From Marinobacter bohaiensis (GTDB taxonomy: Bacteria; Pseudomonadota; Gammaproteobacteria; Pseudomonadales; Oleiphilaceae): a stretch of 64,000 nucleotides of DNA. Below the pieces are notes generated by a model, which did not search any database, had not been told where the DNA came from, and saw only the letters and a list, made by a program, of their open reading frames with translations. The stretch lies in contig NZ_QGEH01000004.1 of the NCBI RefSeq assembly GCF_003258515.1, forward strand, positions 124,001-188,000, given 5' to 3'. A program made the translations under genes and the position numbers. Below, piece after piece: positions 18,526 to 27,269 of this stretch (positions within the stretch are counted from its first letter, which is position 1; the number at the start of each line of letters is the position of its first letter).

Positions 18526-19032
18526 TCACTTTTTTTCCAGCCAATCCCGCTCCTGCGAAGGCTTCCCGTCGTCCTCGTGGCGGTACTCCCCCTCGATGAT
18601 ATCGTCATCCTTCGGGCGCCCCTGGTCGAAGGGATTCTGGCCGCCCATGTGGAAATGGAACTGACTGCTCGACGACCCGGCCACCACCATCCGCTTGAGG
18701 GCCTTGGAAGCCAGCCACTGTCGGGTGAACGGCAGCAGGCACAGGAAGCCAACCGTGTCGGTGACGAAACCGGGAGTCAACAGCAGCGCGCCGCCTACCG
18801 CCAGGATCAGCCCTTCGGCCACCTCGCGGGCGGGCAGCTCGCCGCTGTTCAGTCGCTGGTTGGCCCGGAACAAGGTCGACAGCCCCTGTTGACGCAAAAG
18901 AGCGGCACCGATGACGGCAGTCAGCAGAACCAGCCCCACCGTATTCAACGCCCCGATAATGCCGCCCACTTTGATCAGGACCACCATCTCGACGATGGGC
19001 AGCGCAATGAATCCCAAAAACAGGAAACCCAT
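18526..19032 (-). CDS. fxsA: FxsA family membrane protein
   Basis: A 168-aa inner-membrane protein of the FxsA family. Hydrophobic segments at about 3-24, 28-48 and 75-100 carry the pattern IVEMVVLIKVGGIIGALNT and LRQQGLSTL...LPAREVAEGLIL...LLLTPGFVTDTVGFLCLLP. The tail is soluble and charged. In E. coli, overproduced FxsA eases F-plasmid exclusion of phage T7; its normal role is unknown. Its position just upstream of groESL is common in gammaproteobacteria, but here groESL has its own heat-shock promoter between them. Confidence 0.92.
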   Translation of the reverse strand: MGFLFLGFIALPIVEMVVLIKVGGIIGALNTVGLVLLTAVIGAALLRQQGLSTLFRANQRLNSGELPAREVAEGLILAVGGALLLTPGFVTDTVGFLCLLPFTRQWLASKALKRMVVAGSSSSQFHFHMGGQNPFDQGRPKDDDIIEGEYRHEDDGKPSQERDWLEKK

Positions 19033-19086
19033 GTCAGGCTCCTCAATTGCTGTGTGTAAACGGGGCCATGCTCACCAAAGCCCCTC

Positions 19087-19095
19087 TGATATACT
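19087..19095 (+). promoter_or_regulatory. Possible extended -10 promoter for the SDR gene
   Basis: TGATATACT (TG at 19087-19088, TATACT at 19090-19095) fits an extended -10 element. No good -35 precedes it. It lies about 75 nt before the SDR start in the divergent region with fxsA. Confidence 0.45.
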
Positions 19096-19168
19096 GCCGC
19101 TCGTCATGTGCCCGGTTAACGCGCACGCGCCGGCATAACCATCCCACAACAAACAATTAGGGCAGAGC

Positions 19169-19930
19169 ATGAAACTTCAAGATTCCGTGATTGCAATCAC
19201 CGGTGGCGGCCAGGGTCTGGGCCGTGCCATGGCCGAGTACCTGGCCGCCCGGGGCGCCCGACTGGCGCTGATCGACCTGCTGCCGGAAAAGCTGGATGAC
19301 GCTGTCGCCGCGTGCCAGGCGGCGGGTGGCGACGCCCGCGCCTACACCTGCAACGTGGCGAAGGAGGACGACGTTGAGACCACGTTTGCCGCCATCGTCG
19401 CCGATTTCGGACAGCTCAACGGGCTGATCAACAACGCCGGCATCCTGCGTGACGGGCTGATGGTCAAGGCGAAGGACGGGGAGATCGCCAAACGCATGTC
19501 CCTGGCCGAATGGCAGGCGGTGATCGACGTGAACCTCACCGGCGTGTTCCTGTGCGGCCGGGAAGCGGCCAGCAAGATGATCGAGAACGGCGACCCGGGC
19601 GTGATCATCAACATCAGCAGCATTTCCCGCGCCGGCAACATGGGTCAGAGCAACTACTCCGCCGCCAAGGCCGCCGTCGCTGCGCTGGTGCCGGTCTGGG
19701 CCAAAGAACTGGCGCGTTACGGCATCCGCGCCATGGGCATCGCGCCCGGCTTTATCGAAACCGAGATGACCGCCTCCATGAAACCGGAGGCGCTGGAGAA
19801 GATGACGGCCGGCATTCCGCTCAAGCGCATGGGCTCACCGGACGAGATCGCCTCGGCGGCCGCTTTCATCTTCGAGAACGATTACCTGTCCGGACGCATG
19901 ATCGAGGTGGACGGTGCCCTCCGGCTCTGA
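19169..19930 (+). CDS. SDR family oxidoreductase, FabG-like
   Basis: A 253-aa classical short-chain dehydrogenase/reductase. The cofactor loop TGGGQGLG starts at residue 11, Asp36 follows the second strand (LALIDL, favouring NAD(H)), and NNAG lies near 89. The catalytic Ser of ISSISRAGNMG and the YSAAK Tyr/Lys are intact, and PGFIETEMT closes the active site. Compared with FabG it has an insert around KAKDGEIAKRM. It overlaps, or ends 16 nt before, the Atl-type gene. The substrate cannot be told from sequence; a 3-oxoacyl or 3-hydroxyacyl thioester is plausible. Confidence 0.9.
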   Translation: MKLQDSVIAITGGGQGLGRAMAEYLAARGARLALIDLLPEKLDDAVAACQAAGGDARAYTCNVAKEDDVETTFAAIVADFGQLNGLINNAGILRDGLMVKAKDGEIAKRMSLAEWQAVIDVNLTGVFLCGREAASKMIENGDPGVIINISSISRAGNMGQSNYSAAKAAVAALVPVWAKELARYGIRAMGIAPGFIETEMTASMKPEALEKMTAGIPLKRMGSPDEIASAAAFIFENDYLSGRMIEVDGALRL

Positions 19931-19946
19931 TTCCGGCGACGCCGGC

Positions 19947-20249
19947 ATGACCCGGGAGCAGATCATCTGGCAGGTGGTCTGCGCCATCCCGACCGGCCGC
20001 GTCGCAAGCTACAGCCAGGTGGCGGAGCTGGCTGGCTTCAAGGGGCTGGCGCGCTTCGTGGGGCGCACCATGGGACAGCTGCCGGAAGGGTCCGACGTGC
20101 CCTGGCACCGGGTGCTGAAGCAGGACGGCCGCATCGCCTTCCCGCCGGACTCCAACCGTTTCCATTTCCAGAGTCGGCGGCTGACCGAGGAAGGTGTGCT
20201 GGTGCGCAACGGCAAGGTCTCGATGCCCCGGTTCCGCTGGCAGCCCTGA
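19947..20249 (+). CDS. Alkyltransferase-like protein (Atl, MGMT family without the Cys)
   Basis: A ~100-aa protein homologous to the DNA-binding domain of O6-alkylguanine-DNA alkyltransferase. It keeps the helix-turn-helix region (VASYSQVAELAGFKGLARFVGR), but the active-site PCHRV reads PWHRV, so it cannot accept the alkyl group itself. Atl proteins bind O6-alkylguanine and hand the lesion to nucleotide excision repair. A GTG at 19914 would overlap the SDR stop. ATG 19947 gives the family N-terminus MTREQIIWQVVCAIPTGRV and is preferred, although its ribosome site is weak. Probably translated from the SDR transcript. Confidence 0.9.
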   Translation: MTREQIIWQVVCAIPTGRVASYSQVAELAGFKGLARFVGRTMGQLPEGSDVPWHRVLKQDGRIAFPPDSNRFHFQSRRLTEEGVLVRNGKVSMPRFRWQP

Positions 20250-20271
20250 CGCCGCCCCTGACTCCGTCGGT

Positions 20272-21624
20272 CTAGGCTGGCCGCTGCTGGGCCGCCCCGT
20301 CCTGATCGCCCTCCGCCGCTTCCTTGGCGGGCGCCAGCGCGTCCAGCCGCTTGCCGTGCCGCATCATGTACAGGCACAGCAGAATGGCCGGCAGGCCGGT
20401 TGCCGCCGAGATCAGGAAGAACCCGCCGTAATCGAACCCCTCGACCACCAGACCGGAGAAGCCGCCGATGAACTTGCCCGGCAGGGTCATCAGCGAGCTG
20501 AACAGCGCGTACTGGGTGGCGGTAAACGAAGCGCTAGTCATACTGGAAAGCCAGGCAATCAGGGCTACGTTGGCGATACCGCCGCTGAGGTTATCGGCGC
20601 TGACCACCAGCGCCAGGGTCCAGATATCCGGCGGATACTGGGCGATCAGCATGAACAGCAGGTTGCTGCCCGCGGTCAGGATCGCGCCGATCAGAAGAAT
20701 CGGACGGATGCCGTAGCGGGCCACCAGCAGCCCCCCCACCCCCGACCCCAGGATGGTCATGAAAAACCCGAACACCTTGGTGACATCCGCGACATCGGTC
20801 TTCGAGAAGCCCATGTAATTCAGATAGAACGGGTTGGCCATTACGCCCATGGCGATGTCACAAATGCGGTAGACCGCCACCAGCAGCAGGATCATCAGCG
20901 CCAGGTCGCGATAGCGCCGGAAAAAGTCCAGGAAGGGACCGCCCACAGCAGCGGAAAACCAGCCGGTCATCCGGGCCATTCGCGGCGACAGATGCCCACG
21001 GCGCATCACCTCTTCCTCCACCCGGTGCGCCAGATCCGCCGCAGCCGCATGGTGGTTGACCCTGGGCTCGCGCACCACAAGGACGGTAGCAATTCCGACG
21101 CCTACCAGCAGCGCCATCACATCGTAGGAGATCTGCCAGGACCAGAACTCCGCGAGATACAGGGCTCCAGCCCCCGCCACCAGAAGCGCCACGCGATAGC
21201 CAAAGATGTAGGCCGCCGCCAGGGCCGCCTGGATTCGGGGTTCGGCGATCTCGATGCGGTACGCGTCGATGGCAACGTCCTGGGTGGCGGAAGAGAACGC
21301 CACCAGCAACCCGCAGAGCGCCATCAGGGTGGGTGCGGCGACCGGATCGATCCGCGCCATCAGGAACAGCCCGACGGCGATCCCGCACTGGGCCAGCAGC
21401 ATCCAGCTGCGGCGCTTGCCAAGCAGTCGATCGAGCACGGGCAGGGACACCCGGTCCACCACCGGCGCCCAGAACACCTTGACCGAATAGGTGATCCCCA
21501 GCCAGCTGAAGAAACCGATGGTGGCGGTTTCCACACCCACGTCCGCCAGACGGGCGTTCAAGGTGGAGAAGACCAGCAGGAACGGCAGCCCGGCCGAGAA
21601 CCCCAGGAACAGCATGGCCACCAC
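20272..21624 (-). CDS. ampG: AmpG-family muropeptide permease (MFS)
   Basis: Proton-driven inner-membrane permease importing anhydro-muropeptides for cell-wall recycling. About 12 hydrophobic segments; the signatures FLGFSAGLPFLLVFSTL, FFSWLGITYSVKVFWAPVVDR and ATQDVAIDAYRIE are typical of AmpG. The listed start is the GTG at 21624, but homologues have some 15-20 more residues, and the frame continues upstream without ATG, GTG or TTG to the yajQ stop. A GGAG 8 nt before an ATC codon at 21687 hints at a non-canonical start. It follows yajQ directly on the same strand. Confidence 0.9.
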   Translation of the reverse strand: MVAMLFLGFSAGLPFLLVFSTLNARLADVGVETATIGFFSWLGITYSVKVFWAPVVDRVSLPVLDRLLGKRRSWMLLAQCGIAVGLFLMARIDPVAAPTLMALCGLLVAFSSATQDVAIDAYRIEIAEPRIQAALAAAYIFGYRVALLVAGAGALYLAEFWSWQISYDVMALLVGVGIATVLVVREPRVNHHAAAADLAHRVEEEVMRRGHLSPRMARMTGWFSAAVGGPFLDFFRRYRDLALMILLLVAVYRICDIAMGVMANPFYLNYMGFSKTDVADVTKVFGFFMTILGSGVGGLLVARYGIRPILLIGAILTAGSNLLFMLIAQYPPDIWTLALVVSADNLSGGIANVALIAWLSSMTSASFTATQYALFSSLMTLPGKFIGGFSGLVVEGFDYGGFFLISAATGLPAILLCLYMMRHGKRLDALAPAKEAAEGDQDGAAQQRPA

Positions 21625-21700
21625 CTGCCACTGGGTGAACGTCTTCAGGGCCTCGAAAAAGGCATCGCGCCGGGCGTGGGGAGTGATGGCAAAGGCTCCG

Positions 21701-22183
21701 TCAGTCGCGGAAATTGTTGAACTGCAGCGGCAGCTCCAGCTCCGATTCCTTGATCAGGGCAATCGCGCCCTGGAGGTCGTCGCGCTTCTTGCCGGTAACG
21801 CGCACCTTGTCGCCCTGAATGCTGGCCTGGACTTTCATCTTGGCGTCCTTGATCAGCTTGACGATCTTCTTGGCGTCCGGCGTTTCAATGCCCTGGCGCA
21901 AGGTGAAGTGCTTGCGCATCAGCTTGCCAGAGTGGGAGTCCTCCCCTTCCACCAGAGATCGGGTATCGACGCCACGCTTGGCGAACGCCATCCGCAGCAT
22001 GTCCATCAATTGCTCGAGCTGGAAATCCTGCTCGGCGCTGACGGTGATGCCGTTGTCGTCCAGCTCGAAGCCCGCCTCCACGTTCTTGAAATCCCAGCGA
22101 TTGCCCAGGTCGCGCCGGGCCTGGTCCACCGCGTTGGTGACTTCGTGCATGTCAATTTCGGAAACAATATCAAAGGACGGCAT
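21701..22183 (-). CDS. YajQ family c-di-GMP/nucleotide-binding protein
   Basis: A 160-aa cytosolic protein with two ferredoxin-like halves, recognised from [15 protein letters not shown], the NRWDFKN motif and [10 protein letters not shown] at the end. Family members bind cyclic di-GMP in Xanthomonas and Pseudomonas and influence transcription through protein partners. ATG 22183 is chosen over the start at 22228 because it follows GGAG at 9 nt and matches the conserved N-terminus. It is divergent from a receiver/degenerate-GGDEF gene, which may point to a shared signalling theme. Confidence 0.94.
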   Translation of the reverse strand: MPSFDIVSEIDMHEVTNAVDQARRDLGNRWDFKNVEAGFELDDNGITVSAEQDFQLEQLMDMLRMAFAKRGVDTRSLVEGEDSHSGKLMRKHFTLRQGIETPDAKKIVKLIKDAKMKVQASIQGDKVRVTGKKRDDLQGAIALIKESELELPLQFNNFRD

Positions 22184-22416
22184 GATGTCAGCTCCAGATG
22201 TGCGAACCGACTGGTGTATCGGGTTCATCAGCCATGAATTCGCAGGTTTGCCAATCAGACCGCAGCACAGTCACAAATTGTGGCTATAATGGCCGCGAAA
22301 TACTCGGACAGCGACACGCCCATCGGACGGAGCGGCGCTTTTCTACCGGCCGCTAGGATAGCAACTTGCTCTGGCGGTCGCACCATGGATCGGACCGTGA
22401 CACGTAGTGAGTCAAC

Positions 22417-23388
22417 ATGCCCAATTTCGACCTGCCCATCCTCGTCGTCGACGACGCCAAATTCAGTAGCATGGTGGTCAGCCGCGCCCTTGCCAAAGCC
22501 GGTTACGACGATGTGCGCATCGCCCATAATGCGCCTCAGGCCCTGGAGCTGATGGAGCAGCGCCCCGTAGGCCTGCTGATTGCCGACTGGCTGATGCCCG
22601 AGATGGATGGCCTTGAGCTGACCGACCGGGTGCGGCAGATCGACGAACAGGAACACCACTACACCTACGTGATGCTGCTGACGGCGCGGGAGAGCGTCGA
22701 GGCCCTGGCCGAAGCCTTCGACCGCGGCGTCGACGACTTCGTCTACAAGTCCGAGATGAACCGCCAGCTCCTGCCGCGGGTATTCGCCGCCGACCGCATC
22801 ACCGACCGCCAGAACTCCCTGCTCAGCAACAACGCGTTGCTGGAGCGGCGCAATCAGGAGCTGCAGGCCCGCAACATCGTGGACGTGGAAACCGGCCTGT
22901 ATAACAACAACTACGCCGGCGACCGACTGGAGCGCTGCCTACGCCAGGCGGACAGTCGGGGCGGCGCCTGCGCCTACCTGCTGGTAGGAATCCGCAACTG
23001 GAACACCCTCAAGGCCCAGTACCTGCCGTCTACCATGAAGGAACTGGCCACCACCATCGGCCAGCGCCTGGAGCACCTGATTCGGCCGATGGACAGCCTG
23101 TGCCGGATCGCCGACAACCAGTTCGCCATCGTGGCCTACTTCGACAACCCGGAACATTGCACCACCGCCACCTTCCGGCGCATTCACGACGGCATCAACC
23201 ACCAGGCCCTGAAGACCTCCGTGGGCTACATTTCGCTGGAGGCCGACATGGTCCTGTGCCGTTGCGACGGACAGCTTCCCGGCCCCGGCGTCAAATCCGT
23301 ACAGCAGGCCGCCAGCCAGGGTCTGGCCAACGCCCACGAAACCCGCCTGTTCACCGAAGTTCGCGCCCGGGTACCGGAGATAGCCTGA
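22417..23388 (+). CDS. Response regulator with degenerate GGDEF output domain
   Basis: A 323-aa protein. The N-terminal receiver (about 6-125) has DD at 12-13 and the phospho-acceptor Asp57 in LIADWLMPEMDG, but the usual conserved Lys-Pro is YKSEM. A helical linker (~130-155) leads to a GGDEF-like domain (~158-315) that keeps the family opening DVETGLYNNNY, while the signature loop reads IADNQF instead of GGDEF. No diguanylate cyclase activity is therefore expected; it may act as a binding or scaffold module. ATG 22417 lies in a good context. It is divergent from yajQ and followed by a long structured 3' region. Confidence 0.88.
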   Translation: MPNFDLPILVVDDAKFSSMVVSRALAKAGYDDVRIAHNAPQALELMEQRPVGLLIADWLMPEMDGLELTDRVRQIDEQEHHYTYVMLLTARESVEALAEAFDRGVDDFVYKSEMNRQLLPRVFAADRITDRQNSLLSNNALLERRNQELQARNIVDVETGLYNNNYAGDRLERCLRQADSRGGACAYLLVGIRNWNTLKAQYLPSTMKELATTIGQRLEHLIRPMDSLCRIADNQFAIVAYFDNPEHCTTATFRRIHDGINHQALKTSVGYISLEADMVLCRCDGQLPGPGVKSVQQAASQGLANAHETRLFTEVRARVPEIA

Positions 23389-23808
23389 ACATTTCGTTAC
23401 AACGGTACACACTTCACACACAGACTTCAGAGCGGGCCAGCCTTACTATTTCAATCGTGGATGTAAGCAGTATCCCCCCACGACGGAGGAGTGAGCAGTC
23501 CTCCAAGGATGCAGTCTGGAGAGTCAGAAGTCCCTCCGTCGGTTAATGGGGTCACATCCAGCGGATTAACGAATTTTTCAGGCACTTTCGTTCTTTCCTT
23601 ATGTTTCCAGGCGGACTGGGTATCCAGGCCGCTTTTTTATTGCCGGCTATTTAACCCGCCGGTAACGCAGCAACCTCCCCCGCCGTCAATCGTTCCCCTA
23701 ATTTCAACACGCCAGCAGGTCTTTGCGTCTCCACGCAGGTCATCAGCCGTTGATCCGAAAGCGCCGATCCGTTATCAATGCCGTATCGGAACAACGACAA
23801 CAACCGGC
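23389..23808. other. 420-base noncoding region with paired repeats and a terminator
   Basis: No supported gene. It holds inverted arms CGACGGAGG (23481-23489) and CCTCCGTCG (23533-23541), a nested competing pair GGAGGA/TCCTCC (23485-23490 with 23499-23504), and a strong terminator at 23611-23638. A -10-like TACTAT lies near 23445. It could be the 3' UTR of the receiver gene or an independent small RNA of roughly 150-190 nt. The frame open through here into the AraC gene shows no family motif. Confidence 0.5.
23611..23638 (+). terminator. Rho-independent terminator in the noncoding region
   Basis: Stem 23611-23619 with 23624-23632 (one A-G mismatch), loop GTAT, followed by T6. It stands 220 nt beyond the nearest upstream stop codon. 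Confidence 0.88.
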
Positions 23809-24840
23809 ATGACCACGATTTCTTCCCTCGGCACCGCGTCCATGGCCGCCGTACGACAATACCTGCGCGCCGCCGAAGCCAAAGGCGTTGCCACCGCGTC
23901 TCTTCTGGCCACCGCCGGCATCGGACTGACGGCGCAGACACCGGATGATCAACGCATCGACGGCGCCCGCTTCCAGCACTTCATCCGACTGCTCGTGGAA
24001 GCCGCGGACACCCCCATTCTCGGACTGGAAACAGGCGATTTCGTGCAACCCGGCTCCTACAGCGTGCTGGGCTACATCACCATGAGCTGCGCCACCCTGG
24101 GCGAGGCCATCCAGGCGATCGTTCCCTATGAGAAACTGGTGGGCGACATGGGGCTCACTCGCTTCGACCTCCAGGGCGATACCATGCACCTGGCCTGGCA
24201 ATGCGCCTACACCGATCCGCTGGTCCGCCCTCACCTGATCGACAACGTCATCGCTTCCTGGATCCAGTACGCACGCTGGCTCGGCGACGACACGGACACC
24301 GCGCCCATCGAAGTGCGCCTGGAGCGCCCTTCACCGGGCGCAGCGTTGGAGGCCGCGTACACCGGTCGCTGGGGCTGCCCAGTGATTTTCGGCGCGGACG
24401 ACAATCGTGTCGTGGCCGCCCGGCGGTTGCTGGACATCCCGCTGCGCCAGCCGGACCCAAGCCTGCGACGCACCCTGGAAGCCCATGCCCGACACCAGAT
24501 GGCGAGCATCCAGGACGATGCCGCCCTGCTCACCCGGGTGCGCGAAGCCATCCGCCATCAGCTGCTGCAGGGTGTCAGCCGCCAGGATCTGGTTGCCGCC
24601 GACCTGCACATGACCCGCCGCACCCTGCAACGCCGCCTCAATCGCGAGGGCGCCAGCTATCAGGCGTTACTCGACGAGGTGCGCCAGTCGCTGGCCGCCG
24701 ACCTGCTGATCCATACCGACCTGGCCATTGCCGACATCGCCGACCGCCTGGGTTTCGCTGAAGCCACGTCGTTTCACCGGCTGTTCCGGCAGCGTACCGG
24801 CCAGACGCCGACCGACTTCCGGCGCCAGCATCAGGACTAG
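23809..24840 (+). CDS. AraC family transcriptional regulator
   Basis: A 343-aa regulator. The N-terminal ~200 residues match the ligand-sensing domain found in OruR/ArgR-like AraC members (LLATAGIGLTAQTPDDQRIDGARFQHFIRLL, GSYSVLGYITMSCATLGEAIQ). Residues ~245-343 carry the two helix-turn-helix motifs (DLHMTRRTLQRRLNREG and IADIADRLGFAEATSFHRLFRQ). ATG 23809 is chosen although the frame is open from 23491, because the homologous part begins there. It converges with the racemase gene, 30 nt stop to stop, and may control it. Confidence 0.92.
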   Translation: MTTISSLGTASMAAVRQYLRAAEAKGVATASLLATAGIGLTAQTPDDQRIDGARFQHFIRLLVEAADTPILGLETGDFVQPGSYSVLGYITMSCATLGEAIQAIVPYEKLVGDMGLTRFDLQGDTMHLAWQCAYTDPLVRPHLIDNVIASWIQYARWLGDDTDTAPIEVRLERPSPGAALEAAYTGRWGCPVIFGADDNRVVAARRLLDIPLRQPDPSLRRTLEAHARHQMASIQDDAALLTRVREAIRHQLLQGVSRQDLVAADLHMTRRTLQRRLNREGASYQALLDEVRQSLAADLLIHTDLAIADIADRLGFAEATSFHRLFRQRTGQTPTDFRRQHQD

Positions 24841-24870
24841 TGCCCCATTCGTTTTATAACGGACCGGACA

Positions 24871-26013
24871 CTACCTCGCTCGCGCCAGTGATCCGAGCAC
24901 GGCGTCGCTGTCAGCGCCCAGGGAGCGGCCGGTATGGCGTGCCTGACAGGGTGTGGCACTGAACTTGATGGGATGCCCCAGTTGCGGCTGCGTGCCGCCC
25001 TCAGGGCGCGGTACATCCAGCACCATGTCGCGGGCCCGCAGTTGCGGGTGCGCCGACGCTTCGGCCACGGTGAGTACCGGCTCCACGCATGCGTCCAGCT
25101 CGGCGAACAGCGCTTGCCACTCATCCAGCGTGCGTTCGGCCAGGGCACTTTTCAGCGCCTGTTTGAGTTCACGCTGGCGCTCCGGGTCCGGACTCAGCCC
25201 CTGATCTTTCAGCTCCGACAGGCCCAGCGCATCGCACAGCCGGGCCATGAACGCCGGTTCCAGACTGCCCACCGACAGCCAGCGCCCGTCGGCAGTCTCG
25301 TAATAGTCGTAAAACGAGCCGCCGTTAAGCAGTGAGCGCTCCGGCCCGGGAACCTCACCTCCCGCCAGGCAGGCTGCTCCGGCCATGCCGTTGAGCGCAA
25401 AGGCCGCGTCGGTCATGCTCACGTCGACCAATTGCCCCTCCCCCGTTTGCTGACGGTGGATGACCGCAGCCAGAATGCCCATGACCGCATGGTGCGAGCC
25501 GCCAGCCACGTCCGCCACCTGAATACCCAGCGGCGGCGGCCCGGACGCCTGTCGGCCACAATGACTGCTCACACCGGCCAGAGCGAGGTAATTGATGTCG
25601 TGCCCGGCGCGGTAGCGATAGGGGCCGGTCTGACCATAGCCGGTGATGGCGCAGTAGATCAGGGACGGATTGATGCCCCGCAGCGTATCGTAGCCAATCC
25701 CGAGACGGTCCATGACGCCGGGGCGAAACTGCTCGATCACAATGTCGTAATCCGCCACCAATTGCTTGATCACCGCCACGCTGTCCGGCCGTTTCAGGTC
25801 AAGCGCCAGGGACGCCTTGCCCCGGTTCAGGTAGGCGTGGGCGGTGCTGGTACCGCCATCGTGTGGCGGCATGACGCGGGTCAGGTCCAGCCGGTCCGGC
25901 GCCTCTACCCGAAGGACTTCCGCCCCCATATCGGCCAGCATCATGGTGGCGTAGGGCCCAGGCAACAAGGTGGTAAAATCGAGCACACGAAGTCCTTGCA
26001 GGGGTCCGGCCAT
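24871..26013 (-). CDS. Alpha-methylacyl-CoA racemase (CaiB/BaiF family III CoA-transferase fold)
   Basis: A 380-aa enzyme of the CaiB/BaiF fold. The segment GHDINYLALAG is the racemase signature: His138 and Asp168 (in IQVADVAGG) are 30 residues apart, as are the catalytic His126/Asp156 pair of the mycobacterial enzyme, so racemisation of 2-methylacyl-CoA in branched-chain degradation is more likely than CoA transfer. ATG 26013 follows GAGGAGG and is preferred to the open frame beginning at 26130. It lies between two AraC-type regulators, converging with one and divergent from the other. Confidence 0.9.
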   Translation of the reverse strand: MAGPLQGLRVLDFTTLLPGPYATMMLADMGAEVLRVEAPDRLDLTRVMPPHDGGTSTAHAYLNRGKASLALDLKRPDSVAVIKQLVADYDIVIEQFRPGVMDRLGIGYDTLRGINPSLIYCAITGYGQTGPYRYRAGHDINYLALAGVSSHCGRQASGPPPLGIQVADVAGGSHHAVMGILAAVIHRQQTGEGQLVDVSMTDAAFALNGMAGAACLAGGEVPGPERSLLNGGSFYDYYETADGRWLSVGSLEPAFMARLCDALGLSELKDQGLSPDPERQRELKQALKSALAERTLDEWQALFAELDACVEPVLTVAEASAHPQLRARDMVLDVPRPEGGTQPQLGHPIKFSATPCQARHTGRSLGADSDAVLGSLARAR

Positions 26014-26249
26014 ACCACTCCTCCTCTTGCCTTCAAACGTTTGAGTTCCAGAAAACGCGACGCCCTGGACGAGCGCGGCGAACTCGATCTTCAGACTGCC
26101 CGCCCGGCGCCGGACTGCCAACAGCCTCATCCGCCAAAGCGACTGGCCGGAACGATCAACTCACTGGCCCACCAGGCCAGCCAGGTTGGTTGCAAAGCCC
26201 CGGCACCCTCTTATGATGAGCGATGTTTCGTTGGAATACAGGTCACAGG

Positions 26250-27269
26250 ATGGCAAAACTGACGGTCTCCGGACACTTCGTGCGCGCTGCCCTGGGCGGG
26301 GCCCAACAACAGGCTCTTGATACCGATGCCCTGCTGCGTACCGCCGGCATCGCGCCGGAGCGGCTGCGTGCGCCCGGCGCCCGGGTCAGTAGCGGCCAGT
26401 TTACCCGGCTGATGCAGGTCATCTGGGAGACCATGGCGGACGAATTCATGGGCCTGGGACCGCGACGCTGTCATCCGGGCACCTTCGCCACCCTGTGCAC
26501 GCTGGTGATCGGACATTCAACACTGCGCGGCGGTCTGCAGCGGGCCCACCAGTTCTCGCGACTGTTCGACGGCACCGTCTGCATGCGCCTGGAAGAGCGG
26601 GAGGACAGTGGCCAGGTCGCACTGGTGCTGGAGGCCAGCGGCACGCTGGCCGATCCCCAGTACTTCCTGCGCGAGAGCATCCTGGTCATCTGGCACCGCT
26701 TGTTCAGTTGGCTCATCGGGCAGGCGATCACGCTGGACGGTGCCCGCTTCGATTACCCACCACCGACCCACGCCGACGAGTACCGCCACATCTTTCACTG
26801 CCCGCTCACGTTCAATGCGGAGCGCACCGAGTTGTTGTTCGACCGACGCTTCCTGGCCGCGCCGATCATCCGCGACCGGCCGGAGCTGCGCCGTTTCCTG
26901 AAAACCTCGCCGGCGGACCTTTTGGCCCGTCCGGACGAGGGGCACAGCTTCACCGGCCGCATCCGCGCCCTGATCGGACGGGATTTCTCCCGGGCCCTGC
27001 CGGATTTCGAGTGGATTGCCTCGGAACTGCACGTCAGCCCACAGACTCTGCGCCGACGCCTGAAGCAGGAGAACACCTCATTCCAGGAGATCAAGGACCT
27101 GCTGCGCCGGGATCTGGCGATCTACTACCTGAGCCGGGGCGACCGCCCCATCAACGACATCGCCCACGACGTCGGGTTTACCGAGCCATCGACCTTTCAT
27201 CGCGCGTTCAAGAAATGGACCGGCATGACGCCGGGCGCCTGGCGGGACGGCGGCGGAGAGGAGAACTGA
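26250..27269 (+). CDS. AraC family transcriptional regulator
   Basis: A 339-aa regulator built like its neighbour at 23809: a sensing domain (VSGHFVRAALGGAQQQALDTDALL, FATLCTLVIGHSTLRGGLQRAHQFSRLF) and a C-terminal pair of helix-turn-helices (ELHVSPQTLRRRLKQE and INDIAHDVGFTEPSTFHRAFKKWTG). ATG 26250 fits the family N-terminus MAKLTVSGHF better than the ATG at 26223. It is divergent from the racemase gene across ~240 bp and is the natural candidate for its regulator. Confidence 0.92.
   Translation: MAKLTVSGHFVRAALGGAQQQALDTDALLRTAGIAPERLRAPGARVSSGQFTRLMQVIWETMADEFMGLGPRRCHPGTFATLCTLVIGHSTLRGGLQRAHQFSRLFDGTVCMRLEEREDSGQVALVLEASGTLADPQYFLRESILVIWHRLFSWLIGQAITLDGARFDYPPPTHADEYRHIFHCPLTFNAERTELLFDRRFLAAPIIRDRPELRRFLKTSPADLLARPDEGHSFTGRIRALIGRDFSRALPDFEWIASELHVSPQTLRRRLKQENTSFQEIKDLLRRDLAIYYLSRGDRPINDIAHDVGFTEPSTFHRAFKKWTGMTPGAWRDGGGEEN

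Noticed and set aside
23491-23808. N-terminal extension of the AraC regulator
   Set aside because: It runs through the terminator and repeats, is rich in Ser/Pro/Thr without motif, and the family homology begins at 23809.
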